Assembly (NCBI RefSeq): GCF_029888045.1
Contig: NZ_JARXRN010000028.1
Span: 38,297 to 102,296, forward strand
Direction: 5' to 3'
From: Luteimonas rhizosphaericola
Lineage (GTDB): Bacteria > Pseudomonadota > Gammaproteobacteria > Xanthomonadales > Xanthomonadaceae
DNA length: 64,000 nucleotides
In this document: positions 56,172-64,000 of the stretch, one piece after another
Layout of the letters: the number at the start of each line of letters is the position of its first letter
How positions within the stretch are numbered: the stretch's first letter is position 1
Position numbers and translations under genes: made by a program
Notes under the pieces: model-generated
The model's input: only the letters and a program-made list of their open reading frames with translations
The model's database searches: none
Told to the model about the DNA's origin: nothing

Positions 56172-58946
56172 TCACGCGTGGGTGGATTCGCGCGCCAGGC
56201 GTGCGAGTTGCGGCAGGCACGATCCGCAGACCGTGCCGCAGCCGAGCTGCGTCTTGAGCGCAGGCACGTCGGCGCCGCCGTGCACGGCGGCGCGGATCGC
56301 CGATTCGGTGACCTGGCGGCACACGCAGACCACCGGATCGCGCGCGAGGACCGCGGATGCCGAGAATGCGGCCAGCCGCGGGCCCTGCCACGGGCCGCCG
56401 GCGAGCGCGGCGCGCAGCAGTGCATCGCCGCCGGGCTGCGTGTCGGCCCAGAGCAGCCCGTCGATGAAGTCCGCGGCGTGCGCACTGCGCCAGGCCACGC
56501 GCTTGAGCAGGCCGCGGCGCGCGTCGCGATACTCGAGGATGTCGGGGCCGGGAGCGAGCGCGAGCGCCGATTCCAGGGTCGACCGCCAAGCCGCGGGTGG
56601 CGGCGCGTCGGCGGCAGCGCGCAGCACCACCCAGGCCTGGCCGTCGGACGCGTCGGCGGCGCTGTCGGGCTGCAGCGACAGCGCGGCGTAGCCGCAGTCG
56701 CGCAGCAGCGGTTGGACGGCTGCGTGCAGCGCCAGCGCATCGCCGCGGCGCGCGGCCAGCAGGTGCCAGCCGAATTCGGCGCGCTCGACGCGCACCGCCG
56801 CGTGCTTGAGTTCGGGCTGGCGCGAGCGCGCGTCGACGGACGGCAGGCTGACCTCGTTGATGCCGCCGCTGGACAGGTGCTGCCCGCTCCAGTGCATCGC
56901 CGCGAACACGGTGCCCGAGCCGACCTCGTCGGACAGCTCCAGCGGCAGCACCAGCTCGCCGCGCTTGCTGGCGATGCGCACCAGCGTGCCGGCCGCGAGG
57001 CCGCGTCGCGCCGCGTCGTCCGGATGCATGCGAAGGCCGGGCTCCGGGCTGTGCGCGAACAGCTGCGGCACGCGGCCGGTGCGCGACATGCCGTGCCACT
57101 GGTCGCGCAGCCGTCCAGTGAGCAGGCGCAGCGGGAAGCGTGCCGAGGTCTGTTCGGCCACCGGCTTGTAGGGCGTGACGTGGAAGCGCGCGCGTGCGTC
57201 GGGCGTGGCGAACAGGCCGTCGGCGTAACGACGCGCCTCGCCGGTCGCATGCCCCGCACGGAACGGCCACTGCTGCGGACCGTCGCGTTCCAGCCGCGCG
57301 TAGTCGAGCCCACCGATGTCGAGGTCGCGGCCGACGGTCAGTGCGCGATGCTCGTCGAAGATCGGTTCCGGCGCGTCGGCCTCGAACAGCGGCGCCGCGC
57401 CGGGCGTGGCCAGGCGCGCCTCGATCCGGCGCGCGACCTCGCGCGCGATCCACCAGTCCGGCCTGGCCTGGCCGGGTGGCGCCACCGCGGCGCGCACGCG
57501 CGAGATGCGGCGCTCGGAGTTCGTCACCGTGCCATCCTTCTCGCCCCAGGTGGCGGCCGGCAGCAGCGCGTCGGCGAACGGCACGGTGTCGGTGCCGGCG
57601 AACGCCTCCTGCACGATCACGTACTCGGCGCGCTGCAGCGCCTCGCGCACGCGGCCGATGTCCGGCATCGAATGCGCCGGGTTGGTGCAGGCGATCCAGA
57701 CCGCCTTGACCTTGCCGCCGTGCAGTGCCTCGAACAGGTCCACCGCCGCCAGGCCCGGCGTCGGCGACAGCGTGCCCGGGGCGAGGCGCCACAGTGTTTC
57801 GACCTCGGCACGATGCGCCGCATCGCCGATCTCGCGGTGCGCGGCCAGCATCGTCGCCATGCCGCCGACCTCGCGCCCGCCCATCGCATTCGGCTGGCCG
57901 GTGAGCGAGAACGGACCGGCGCCGGGGCGGCCGAGCTGGCGCGTGGCCAGGTGCAGGTGGATCAGCGCCAGGTTCTTGTCGGTCCCGTGCGCGGACTGGT
58001 TCAGGCCCATGCAGTACAGCGACAGCGCGGCCGGGCTGCGGCCGAACCATTCGGCGGCGGTGACCAGATCCTGCGCCGGCACGCCGCAGATCTCGGCCGA
58101 CATGCGCGGCGTGTAGTCGCGCAGCAATGCCTTGAGTCCGGCGAAGCCGGTGGTGTGCGCGTCGATGAAGTCCTGGTCGAGCAGCCCTTCCCAGACCAAG
58201 TGGTGGAGCATGCCGTTGAGCAGCGCCACGTCGGTGCCGGGCTGGATCGCCAGGTGCAGGTCGGCCATGGCCGCGGTGTCGGTGCGGCGCGGGTCGACCA
58301 CGATCCAGCGCACGCCGGGATCGCGAGCCTTCGCGTCCTCCAGCCGCCGGAACAGCACCGGGTGCGCGTATGCGGCATTGCTGCCGGCGAACAGCACCGT
58401 CTTCGCGTGGTCGAGATCGTCGTAGCAGGTCGGCGGGCCATCGGCGCCGAAGGCGAGCCTGTAGCCGGTCACCGCGCTGGACATGCACAGGCGCGAGTTG
58501 GTGTCGATGTTGTTGGTGCGCAGCAGGCCCTTGGCCAGCTTGTTGAAGACGTAGTAGTCCTCGGTGAGCAGCTGGCCGGAAAGGTAGAACGCGACCGCGT
58601 CCGGACCGTGTCGCTCGACGATGCGCGACAGGCGGTCGGCCACGGTGTCCAGCGCCAGGCCCCAGTCGACCGGGCGGCGCGGCTGGTCGCGGTGCGTGCG
58701 CAGCTCGGGCCGCAGCACGCGGCCGTGCAGGCTGCGTGCGCTGTCGGCCAGCGCCAGCCCCTTGCTGCACAGGCGGCCGGCGTTGGCGGGATGGTCCGGA
58801 TCGCCCTCGACGGCGGTGATCGACTCGCGTCCCCGTGCGTCGCGTTCGCTGTGGATCACCACGCCGCAGCCGACGCCGCAGTAGCAGCAGGTCGACCGCG
58901 TGCTGCGGTGTTCGACCGGCATGCCCGTGGCGCCGGCGCCATCCAT
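56172..58946 (-). CDS. nasA: Assimilatory nitrate reductase, large catalytic subunit
   Basis: A cytoplasmic Mo-bis-MGD enzyme that reduces nitrate to nitrite. The 924-residue protein has an N-terminal [4Fe-4S] cluster (TCCYCGVGCGVV...RLCSKG). The molybdenum Cys is in NSRLCMSSAVTGYRLAFG. Further motifs are QPNAMGGREVGGMA and WGEKDGTVTNSERRISRVR. At the C-terminus a BFD-like [2Fe-2S] domain (VCVCRQVTESAI, GTVCGSCLPQL) is fused, as in NasC/NasA of Klebsiella and other gammaproteobacteria. It overlaps nirD by one base and precedes cobA. Confidence 0.96.
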   Translation of the reverse strand: MDGAGATGMPVEHRSTRSTCCYCGVGCGVVIHSERDARGRESITAVEGDPDHPANAGRLCSKGLALADSARSLHGRVLRPELRTHRDQPRRPVDWGLALDTVADRLSRIVERHGPDAVAFYLSGQLLTEDYYVFNKLAKGLLRTNNIDTNSRLCMSSAVTGYRLAFGADGPPTCYDDLDHAKTVLFAGSNAAYAHPVLFRRLEDAKARDPGVRWIVVDPRRTDTAAMADLHLAIQPGTDVALLNGMLHHLVWEGLLDQDFIDAHTTGFAGLKALLRDYTPRMSAEICGVPAQDLVTAAEWFGRSPAALSLYCMGLNQSAHGTDKNLALIHLHLATRQLGRPGAGPFSLTGQPNAMGGREVGGMATMLAAHREIGDAAHRAEVETLWRLAPGTLSPTPGLAAVDLFEALHGGKVKAVWIACTNPAHSMPDIGRVREALQRAEYVIVQEAFAGTDTVPFADALLPAATWGEKDGTVTNSERRISRVRAAVAPPGQARPDWWIAREVARRIEARLATPGAAPLFEADAPEPIFDEHRALTVGRDLDIGGLDYARLERDGPQQWPFRAGHATGEARRYADGLFATPDARARFHVTPYKPVAEQTSARFPLRLLTGRLRDQWHGMSRTGRVPQLFAHSPEPGLRMHPDDAARRGLAAGTLVRIASKRGELVLPLELSDEVGSGTVFAAMHWSGQHLSSGGINEVSLPSVDARSRQPELKHAAVRVERAEFGWHLLAARRGDALALHAAVQPLLRDCGYAALSLQPDSAADASDGQAWVVLRAAADAPPPAAWRSTLESALALAPGPDILEYRDARRGLLKRVAWRSAHAADFIDGLLWADTQPGGDALLRAALAGGPWQGPRLAAFSASAVLARDPVVCVCRQVTESAIRAAVHGGADVPALKTQLGCGTVCGSCLPQLARLARESTHA

Positions 58947-59314
58947 CAGGCGAGCGCCTCCGCGTCGGTCGCGGCGTCGGACGCCGCCATCGAGGACAGC
59001 GACAGCCACACCGTCCCGTCGCGGACCTGCACCGCGTAGCGCCGCGCGCAGCCCACGTCCGGCGCACAGGCCTGGCCGCTGTCGAGCGCGATGTTCCAGC
59101 CGTGCAGCGGGCAGGTCACGCTGTCGCCGCTGACGATGCCCTGCGACAGCGGCCCGCCCTTGTGCGGGCAGCGGTCGGCGAGCGCGAACACGCGATCGGC
59201 CGCGGGGCGGAACAGCGCGATGTCCTCGCCTTCGCCGCAGCGCAGGACGCGCGCGCCCAGCACCGGGATCTCGTCGAGCGCACACACGCGCACCCAGGCT
59301 TCGATGCCGGCCAT
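58946..59314 (-). CDS. nirD: Nitrite reductase [NAD(P)H] small subunit NirD
   Basis: A 122-residue Rieske-type protein. Cluster ligands are in CPHKGGPLSQG and CPLHGWNIALDSG, so the [2Fe-2S] site is probably intact here, whereas many NirD proteins have lost it. It lies two bases after nirB and overlaps nasA by one base. Confidence 0.94.
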   Translation of the reverse strand: MAGIEAWVRVCALDEIPVLGARVLRCGEGEDIALFRPAADRVFALADRCPHKGGPLSQGIVSGDSVTCPLHGWNIALDSGQACAPDVGCARRYAVQVRDGTVWLSLSSMAASDAATDAEALA

Positions 59315-59316
59315 GT

Positions 59317-61773
59317 TCAGTCCTCCAGCACGGCGGCGATGGGCCGCGCGAGTTTCAGCGGCGTGTATTCGCGCGGCGTGCTGCCGGCGATGCGTGCCGC
59401 CCAGGGATCGGGCAGGCCTTCGAGCGCGAACAGCAGACGCTCGAACAGCGCATGGCGGTTGGCCGCGTCCTCGACCACCTTCCGCTTCACGTAGTCCAGG
59501 CCGACGCGCTCGATGTAGTGCACGGTGCGGTCGAGGTAGTAGGCCTCCTCGCGGTAGAGCTGCAGGAACGCGCCGGTGTACTCCTTCACTTCCTCCGCGG
59601 TCTTCACCTTGCACAGGAAGCGCGCGACCTCGGTCCTGATCCCGCCGTTGCCGCCGACGTGGAGTTCCCAGCCCGAATCCACCGCGATGATGCCGATGTC
59701 CTTGATGCCTGATTCGGCGCAGTTGCGGGGGCAGCCCGACACCGCCAGCTTGACCTTGTGCGGGCTCCACATGTTGGCCAGCATCGTTTCCAGGTCGATG
59801 CCCATCTGGGTGCTGTTCTGGGTGCCGAAGCGGCAGAACTCGCTGCCCACGCAGGTCTTCACCGTGCGGATGGACTTGCCGTAGGCGTGGCCGGACTTCA
59901 TGCCGAGGTCCTTCCACACGCCCACGAGGTCTTCCTTCTTCACCCCCAGCAGGTCGATGCGCTGGCCGCCGGTGACCTTGACCATCGGCACTGCGTACTT
60001 GTCGGCGACGTCGGCGATGCGGCGCAGTTCGGACGCGTTGGTCACGCCGCCCTTCATCTGCGGGATCACCGAGAAGGTGCCGTCCTTCTGGATGTTGGCG
60101 TGCGCGCGCTCGTTGATGAAGCGGCTCTGCGGATCGTCGACCGCCTCGCGCGGCCAGGTCGAGAGCATGTAGTAGTTGAGCGCCGGCCGGCAGGTGGCGC
60201 AGCCGTTGGGCGTGCGCCATTCCATGAAGGCGTAGGCCTGGGCGTGGCTGACCAGGTGGTGCTCGCGGATCGCCTGGCGCACCTCGCCATGGGTGCGGTC
60301 GGTGCAGCCGCACACCGCCTTGGTCTTGGGCGTCTCCTGGAAGTTCGAGCCCAGGCAGTTCATCAGGATCTGCTCGACCAGGCCGGTGCACGAGCCGCAG
60401 GAGCTCGCTGCCTTGGTGTGCTTTTTCACCTCGTCCACGGTGAACAGGCCTTGCTCGCGCACCGCCTTGACGATCGTGCCCTTGCATACGCCGTTGCAGC
60501 CGCAGACCTCGTCGGCATCGCCCATGCTCGCGGCGCGGTCCTGGCCGCCGGTGCCGCTGTCGCCCAGCGCGGTCTCGCCGAAGGCGAGCGTGTCGCGGCG
60601 CTCGCCGATGTTCACCGCATCCTTGATCTGCCGGAAGTACCAGGCGCCGTCGCCGGTGTCGCCGTACAGGCAGGCGCCCACCAGCCGGTCGTCCCGGATC
60701 ACCAGCTTCTTGTACAGCCCGCCTGCCGGGTCGCTCAGCACGATTTCCTCGGTGCCTTCGCCACCCATGAACTCGCCGGCAGAGAACAGGTCGATGCCGG
60801 TCACCTTAAGCTTGGTCGACACCGCCGAGCCCTTGTAGATGCCGATGCCGAACGTGGCCAGGTGGTTCGCGCAGACCTTGGCCTGTTCGAACAGCGGCGC
60901 GACCAGGCCGTAGGCGATGCCGCGATGCGCGGCGCATTCGCCGACGGCGTACACGCGCGGGTCGAACGTCTGCAGCGAATCGTTGACCACGATCCCGCGG
61001 TTGCAGTGGATGCCCGCGGCCTGCGCGAGTGCGGTGTTGGGCCGGATGCCGGCGGCCATCACCACGAGGTCGGCGGGAATTTCGCTGCCGTCGGAGAAGC
61101 GCACGGCGGCGACTTCGCCGGCATCGTTGCCGAGCAGTTCGCTGGTCGAGGTGTCGAGCCGGAACTTCAGTCCGCGCTCGGACAGGGATTTCTCCAGCAG
61201 CGCGCCGGCCACCGGATCGAGCTGGCGTTCGAGCAGCCAGCCGGCCAGGTGCACCACGGTCACGTCCATGCCGCGCAGCATCAGCCCGTTCGCCGCTTCC
61301 AGGCCCAGCAGGCCGCCGCCGATCACCACCGCGTGCCGCTTCACCTTCGCGGTGTCGATCATGGTGCGGGTGTCGTGGATGTCGCGGTAGCCGATGACGC
61401 CTTTCAGGTCCTTCCCGGGGACGGGCAGGATGAAGGGCACCGAGCCGGTCGCCAGCAGCAGGCGGTCGTACTCCGCCGCGGTGCCGTCGGCGGCGATCAC
61501 CCTGCGGTGCACGCGGTCGATGCGCGTGACCTCCTTGCCCAGGTGCAGGGCGATGCCGTGTTCGGCGTACCACGACAGCGGATTGAGCACGATCTCGTCG
61601 AAGTCCTGCTCGCCGGCCAGCACCGGCGAGAGCAGGATGCGGTTGTAGTTCGGGTGGGGCTCGGCGCCGAACACGGTGATCTCGTACATGCCCGGCACCA
61701 GCTTGAGCAGTTCCTCGAGCGTGCGGATGCCCGCCATGCCGTTGCCCACCACCACCAGTCGTGGCTGTTTCAT
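59317..61773 (-). CDS. nirB: Nitrite reductase [NAD(P)H] large subunit NirB
   Basis: NirB reduces nitrite to ammonium with NAD(P)H in the cytoplasm. The 818-residue protein contains FAD and NAD domains (VVGNGMAGIRTLEELL; VIGGGLLGLEAANGL). BFD [2Fe-2S] segments follow (VCGCNGVCKGTIVKAV, SCGSCTGLVEQI). The siroheme/[4Fe-4S] domain has TCVGSEFCRFG and SGCPRNCAESGIKDIG. Start ATG at 61773. It overlaps the upstream GNAT gene by four bases (ATGA). Confidence 0.97.
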   Translation of the reverse strand: MKQPRLVVVGNGMAGIRTLEELLKLVPGMYEITVFGAEPHPNYNRILLSPVLAGEQDFDEIVLNPLSWYAEHGIALHLGKEVTRIDRVHRRVIAADGTAAEYDRLLLATGSVPFILPVPGKDLKGVIGYRDIHDTRTMIDTAKVKRHAVVIGGGLLGLEAANGLMLRGMDVTVVHLAGWLLERQLDPVAGALLEKSLSERGLKFRLDTSTSELLGNDAGEVAAVRFSDGSEIPADLVVMAAGIRPNTALAQAAGIHCNRGIVVNDSLQTFDPRVYAVGECAAHRGIAYGLVAPLFEQAKVCANHLATFGIGIYKGSAVSTKLKVTGIDLFSAGEFMGGEGTEEIVLSDPAGGLYKKLVIRDDRLVGACLYGDTGDGAWYFRQIKDAVNIGERRDTLAFGETALGDSGTGGQDRAASMGDADEVCGCNGVCKGTIVKAVREQGLFTVDEVKKHTKAASSCGSCTGLVEQILMNCLGSNFQETPKTKAVCGCTDRTHGEVRQAIREHHLVSHAQAYAFMEWRTPNGCATCRPALNYYMLSTWPREAVDDPQSRFINERAHANIQKDGTFSVIPQMKGGVTNASELRRIADVADKYAVPMVKVTGGQRIDLLGVKKEDLVGVWKDLGMKSGHAYGKSIRTVKTCVGSEFCRFGTQNSTQMGIDLETMLANMWSPHKVKLAVSGCPRNCAESGIKDIGIIAVDSGWELHVGGNGGIRTEVARFLCKVKTAEEVKEYTGAFLQLYREEAYYLDRTVHYIERVGLDYVKRKVVEDAANRHALFERLLFALEGLPDPWAARIAGSTPREYTPLKLARPIAAVLED

Positions 61774-62258
61774 CGCGTGGCCTCGTCGTGCGCGCCGTCG
61801 ATGGCGCGGGTCATGAAGGTGCTGCAGGGATCGAGGCGGTAGTCGCCGAAGGGGCCGCAGGGTTCGAAGCCGAAGCGCGCGTAGAGCGCACGCGCCGGCG
61901 CGAACTCCGGCTGGGTGCCGGTTTCCAGGCTCAGGCGGCGATAGCCGCGCCGCGTGGCCTCGTCCATCACCTGCGTGAGCAGCGCAGCCGCCACGCCGCG
62001 CCGTCGCGCCGCCGGCGTCGTGCGCATCGACTTCACCTCGCCGTGACCCGCATCGAGTTCGCGCAGCGCGGCGCAACCGAGCAACGCATCGCCCTCCCAC
62101 GCGCTCCAGAAGGTGATGTCCGGCGCGCGCAGGCGCGACAGGTCGAGCGCGTGCACGCTCTCGGGCGGCGAGATGCGGTGCATCTCGTCCAGGTGCGCCT
62201 GCAGCAGGGCGGCGATCTGCGGCCCGTCCAGTGGATCGACGGCAATGTGCAGCGGCAT
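61770..62258 (-). CDS. GNAT-family N-acetyltransferase in the nitrate operon
   Basis: The 162-residue protein has the GNAT pattern: strand GDALLGCAALREL, the acetyl-CoA loop MRTTPAARRRGVAAALLTQVMDEA and RLSLETGTQPEFAPARALYARFGFEPCGPFG. No substrate is indicated. It lies between the nitrate transporter and nirB, overlapping nirB by four bases and two bases after the transporter, so it is an integral member of the operon. That is unusual. Confidence 0.88.
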   Translation of the reverse strand: MPLHIAVDPLDGPQIAALLQAHLDEMHRISPPESVHALDLSRLRAPDITFWSAWEGDALLGCAALRELDAGHGEVKSMRTTPAARRRGVAAALLTQVMDEATRRGYRRLSLETGTQPEFAPARALYARFGFEPCGPFGDYRLDPCSTFMTRAIDGAHDEATR

Positions 62259-62260
62259 GC

Positions 62261-63469
62261 TCAGACCCTCGCCGCGCCGGCCGTGGCCCAGCGCAGGCGC
62301 CAGCGCTGCTTCACCCCGACCAGGCACAGCGACGCGCCCAGCGCGATCGCCGAGAACAGCCACAGACCGGGCGCATACGACCCCAGCTGCTGCTTGACCA
62401 CGCCCAGCCCGGCTGCGAGCAGGAAGCCGCCGATGCCGCCGGCCATGCCGATCAGCCCGGTCATCAGCCCGATCTCGGCGCCGAAGCGCTGCGGCACCAG
62501 CTGGAACACCGCGCCGTTCCCCGCGCCCAGGCACAGCAGGGTCACGACGAACAGCGCCACCGTCGCCACCGCACCGCCGATGCCCAGCGCCGCGGCGGCC
62601 ACCAGCGCCGTCACCGCCACGTACACCATCTGCAGCGTGCGGGTGCCGCCGATGCGATCGGCGATCACGCCGCCGATGGGCCGCATGATCGACCCGGCCA
62701 GCACGCAGGCCGCGGTCGCCCAGCCGGCGAGCTTCGGCTCGAACCCGAACTGGTCGTGGAAGTAGCCCGGCAGCGCGCTGGCGAAGCCGGCGAAGCCGCC
62801 GAAGGTGATGGCGTAGAACAGCATGAACCACCACGAGTCGCGGTTGCCGACCAGCACCGTGGCGTAGTCGCGCAGCTGCTTGCGCGCCACCGGCACCGGC
62901 GCGTCCTTCGCGCACAGCGCGAACACCACCAGCACCACCAGCAGCGGCAGGCAGGCCAGCCCGAACACGTCGCGGAACCCGAATGCCGCCGCCAGCGCGG
63001 GCGCGAACAGCGCCGCCAGCACGGTGCCCGAATTGCCCGCGCCGGCGATGCCCAGCGCGGTGCCCTGGTGCTCGGGCGGGTACCAGCGCGAGGCCAGCGG
63101 CAGCGCCACCGCGAACGAGGCCCCGGCCACGCCCAGCATCAGGCCCAGCAGCAGCACCTGGCCGAAGCTGTGCACGCCCAGCCGCCACGCCACCAGCAGG
63201 GCGCCGATCACCAGCGCCTGCGCCAGCAGGCCGGTGCGCCTGGCGCCGATGCGGTCGGCCAGCAGGCCCAGGAACAGCCGCAGCACCGCGCCGCACAGGA
63301 TCGGCACCGCCACCATCAGCGCCCGCTGCTGGGTGTCGAGCGCCAGCGCTTCGGCGATCTGCACCTGCATCGGCCCGAGCAGGTACCAGACCATGAAGCT
63401 GAGGTCGAAGTAGAGGAAGGCGGCCAACAGCGTGGGCGTGTGCCCGGCCTGCCAGAAGGATCGGTTCAT
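62261..63469 (-). CDS. MFS nitrate/nitrite transporter (NarK/NasA type)
   Basis: A 402-residue 12-span transporter of the nitrate-nitrite porter family. It carries the family signature ALGIAGAGNSGTVLAALFAP, the MFS loop LLADRIGARRTG and the second Gly-rich motif GLIGMAGGIGGFLLA. ATG 63469 follows a GGAG site. It is the first gene of the nitrate operon, after a leader of about 180 nt. Confidence 0.94.
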   Translation of the reverse strand: MNRSFWQAGHTPTLLAAFLYFDLSFMVWYLLGPMQVQIAEALALDTQQRALMVAVPILCGAVLRLFLGLLADRIGARRTGLLAQALVIGALLVAWRLGVHSFGQVLLLGLMLGVAGASFAVALPLASRWYPPEHQGTALGIAGAGNSGTVLAALFAPALAAAFGFRDVFGLACLPLLVVLVVFALCAKDAPVPVARKQLRDYATVLVGNRDSWWFMLFYAITFGGFAGFASALPGYFHDQFGFEPKLAGWATAACVLAGSIMRPIGGVIADRIGGTRTLQMVYVAVTALVAAAALGIGGAVATVALFVVTLLCLGAGNGAVFQLVPQRFGAEIGLMTGLIGMAGGIGGFLLAAGLGVVKQQLGSYAPGLWLFSAIALGASLCLVGVKQRWRLRWATAGAARV

Positions 63470-63535
63470 CGGCGCGCTCCGAGGAGGGGCCGCCGCCGGA
63501 CGCCGGGGGCGCCACGACTTCGGCCGGTGGAAACG

Positions 63536-63575
63536 AAAAACGGCGTCCTCCGGTGGAAGCCGGAGAGACGCCGTT
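63536..63575 (-). terminator. Leader terminator (attenuator candidate) of the nitrate operon
   Basis: On the minus strand a 15-16 bp stem (AACGGCGTCTCTCCGG/CCGGAGGACGCCGTT, one bulge, six-base loop CTTCCA) runs into five Us. It lies between the predicted start (about 63646) and the transporter ATG (63469), so it should stop transcription unless relieved. A CAACGGCG copy at 63592-63599 can pair with the same 3' arm and may form an antiterminator. Confidence 0.75.
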
Positions 63576-63657
63576 GTCGGCGACCCTGGGCCGCCGTTGG
63601 CCTCGGGTCGGAATCTGGTGGTACGGACGCGTCGTTGCGCCCGACGGATATTGCATC

Positions 63658-63672
63658 GCAACACGCGTGCCA
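63658..63672 (-). promoter_or_regulatory. Sigma-54 promoter of the nitrate operon
   Basis: On the minus strand it reads TGGCACG-N4-TTGCG, a consensus -24 and near-consensus -12 with exact GG-N10-GC spacing. It is the only strong promoter in the region and lies about 190 bases upstream of the transporter ATG. Confidence 0.9.
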
Positions 63673-63846
63673 ACCGCGCGTGCCTGCGGGGCCAGGACAC
63701 GCACCACGCGCCGGGCCATCGCGGCGCCGTCCGGAAGCCCCCGCGGATCAAAGGCTTGGGCGTCACATCGCCGCCACGCGAGCCCGCTCGAGGCGTGCGT
63801 AGCCGCCACCGCGCCGATCGCTGCTGAAACGCACTCCGGGTTCGCT

Positions 63847-63863
63847 TTCACCGAAATGGTGCA
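63847..63863. promoter_or_regulatory. NtrC enhancer site 1
   Basis: TTCACCGAAATGGTGCA differs from the NtrC consensus TGCACC-N5-GGTGCA at one position. It lies about 185 bp upstream of the sigma-54 promoter, a typical enhancer distance. Confidence 0.8.
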
Positions 63864-63868
63864 GCAGA

Positions 63869-63885
63869 TGCACCTAAATAGTGAT
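63869..63885. promoter_or_regulatory. NtrC enhancer site 2
   Basis: TGCACCTAAATAGTGAT has a perfect left half and a weaker right half. Its centre is 22 bp from that of site 1, so both sites lie on nearly the same face of the helix, as expected for cooperative NtrC binding. Confidence 0.7.
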
Positions 63886-64000
63886 TTACGAGACTCGCTG
63901 GTTGTGCATCCACCGCGGGTAACGCCGGGCCGCCGCGCACTTTGGCTTACCGAGGACCGGGCCATTCCGAGCGCGCAGCCGGAGGGGTCCGGGCGGGGGT

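Larger units (their letters stand above)
63470..64000. other. Regulatory region upstream of the nitrate operon (531 bp)
   Basis: No gene is supported on either strand. The region holds the leader terminator (63536-63575), the sigma-54 promoter (63658-63672) and two NtrC sites (63847-63885). The rest up to the window edge has no recognised feature; a divergent gene may start beyond it. Confidence 0.7.

Noticed and set aside
55500..59039. 1179-codon plus-strand frame opposite cobA-nasA
   Set aside because: Same artefact; nasA on the minus strand has intact Fe-S and molybdenum motifs.
63858..63874. Palindrome GGTGCA-N5-TGCACC before the nitrate operon
   Set aside because: It is formed by the facing halves of two adjacent NtrC sites; each site read separately matches the NtrC consensus better.

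Overview
The window is a gene-dense, GC-rich stretch of a gammaproteobacterial chromosome, most likely from the Xanthomonadaceae/Lysobacteraceae (Lysobacter, Luteimonas or Stenotrophomonas relatives). Several markers support this: an rpoN2-vemR-fleQ operon inside the flagellar cluster, an Ax21-type outer-membrane protein, an OleA closely resembling the Xanthomonas enzyme, a GGDEF-EAL-REC protein beside flgN, and REP palindromes of the GTAGCCCGGATAAG type. There are no rRNA or tRNA genes, insertion sequences, prophage genes or CRISPR arrays. This is core genome rather than an island.

Layout. (1) 1-28600 is a polar-flagellum and chemotaxis cluster. On the minus strand lie fliI (cut by the window edge), fliH, fliG, fliF and fliE; then fleQ, vemR and rpoN2; a NarL-type regulator, a PilZ protein, a FliT-like protein, fliS, fliD and fliC; then flgL-K-J-I-H-G-F-E-D-C-B and cheV. 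On the plus strand follow flgA, flgM, flgN and a cytosolic histidine kinase. Near-consensus sigma-54 promoters precede fliE, flgB and flgA. Sigma-28 promoters precede fliC and flgM. This matches the usual polar hierarchy: RpoN/FleQ drive basal body and hook genes, and FliA drives filament and anti-sigma genes. (2) 28600-33000 holds a GGDEF-EAL-REC protein with both catalytic motifs eroded, then ntrB-ntrC with an NtrC operator touching the ntrB start codon. (3) 33000-40850 holds tandem REPIN repeats, a SOD-like lipoprotein that has lost metal ligands next to an intact Cu/Zn SOD, a thiolase, an ABC-F ATPase and a DUF4010 membrane protein. (4) 40880-44020 is hemD-hemX-hemY. (5) 44080-55320 is mostly housekeeping: thioesterase, lipoprotein, rhodanese-secB-gpsA, Ax21-like porin, trmL, SDR, M16 protease, DUF4156 lipoprotein, an oleA without oleBCD beside it, a SEC-C protein and a small orphan. 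(6) 55347-63469 is a tightly packed nitrate-assimilation operon (minus strand): nitrate transporter, GNAT, nirB, nirD, nasA, and cobA for siroheme.

The parts connect. The nitrate operon has a consensus sigma-54 promoter, two phased NtrC enhancer sites about 200 bp upstream, and a transcription terminator inside its leader. The ntrB operator and the ntrBC genes lie in the same window. HemD and CobA both act on uroporphyrinogen III, the branch point to the siroheme that NirB needs. No clearly unprecedented system was found. The most interesting signals are the nitrate-operon leader, a REP element read as part of the FlgI signal peptide, two inverted copies of a modular palindromic repeat before flgA, and several proteins that look like catalytically dead family members.
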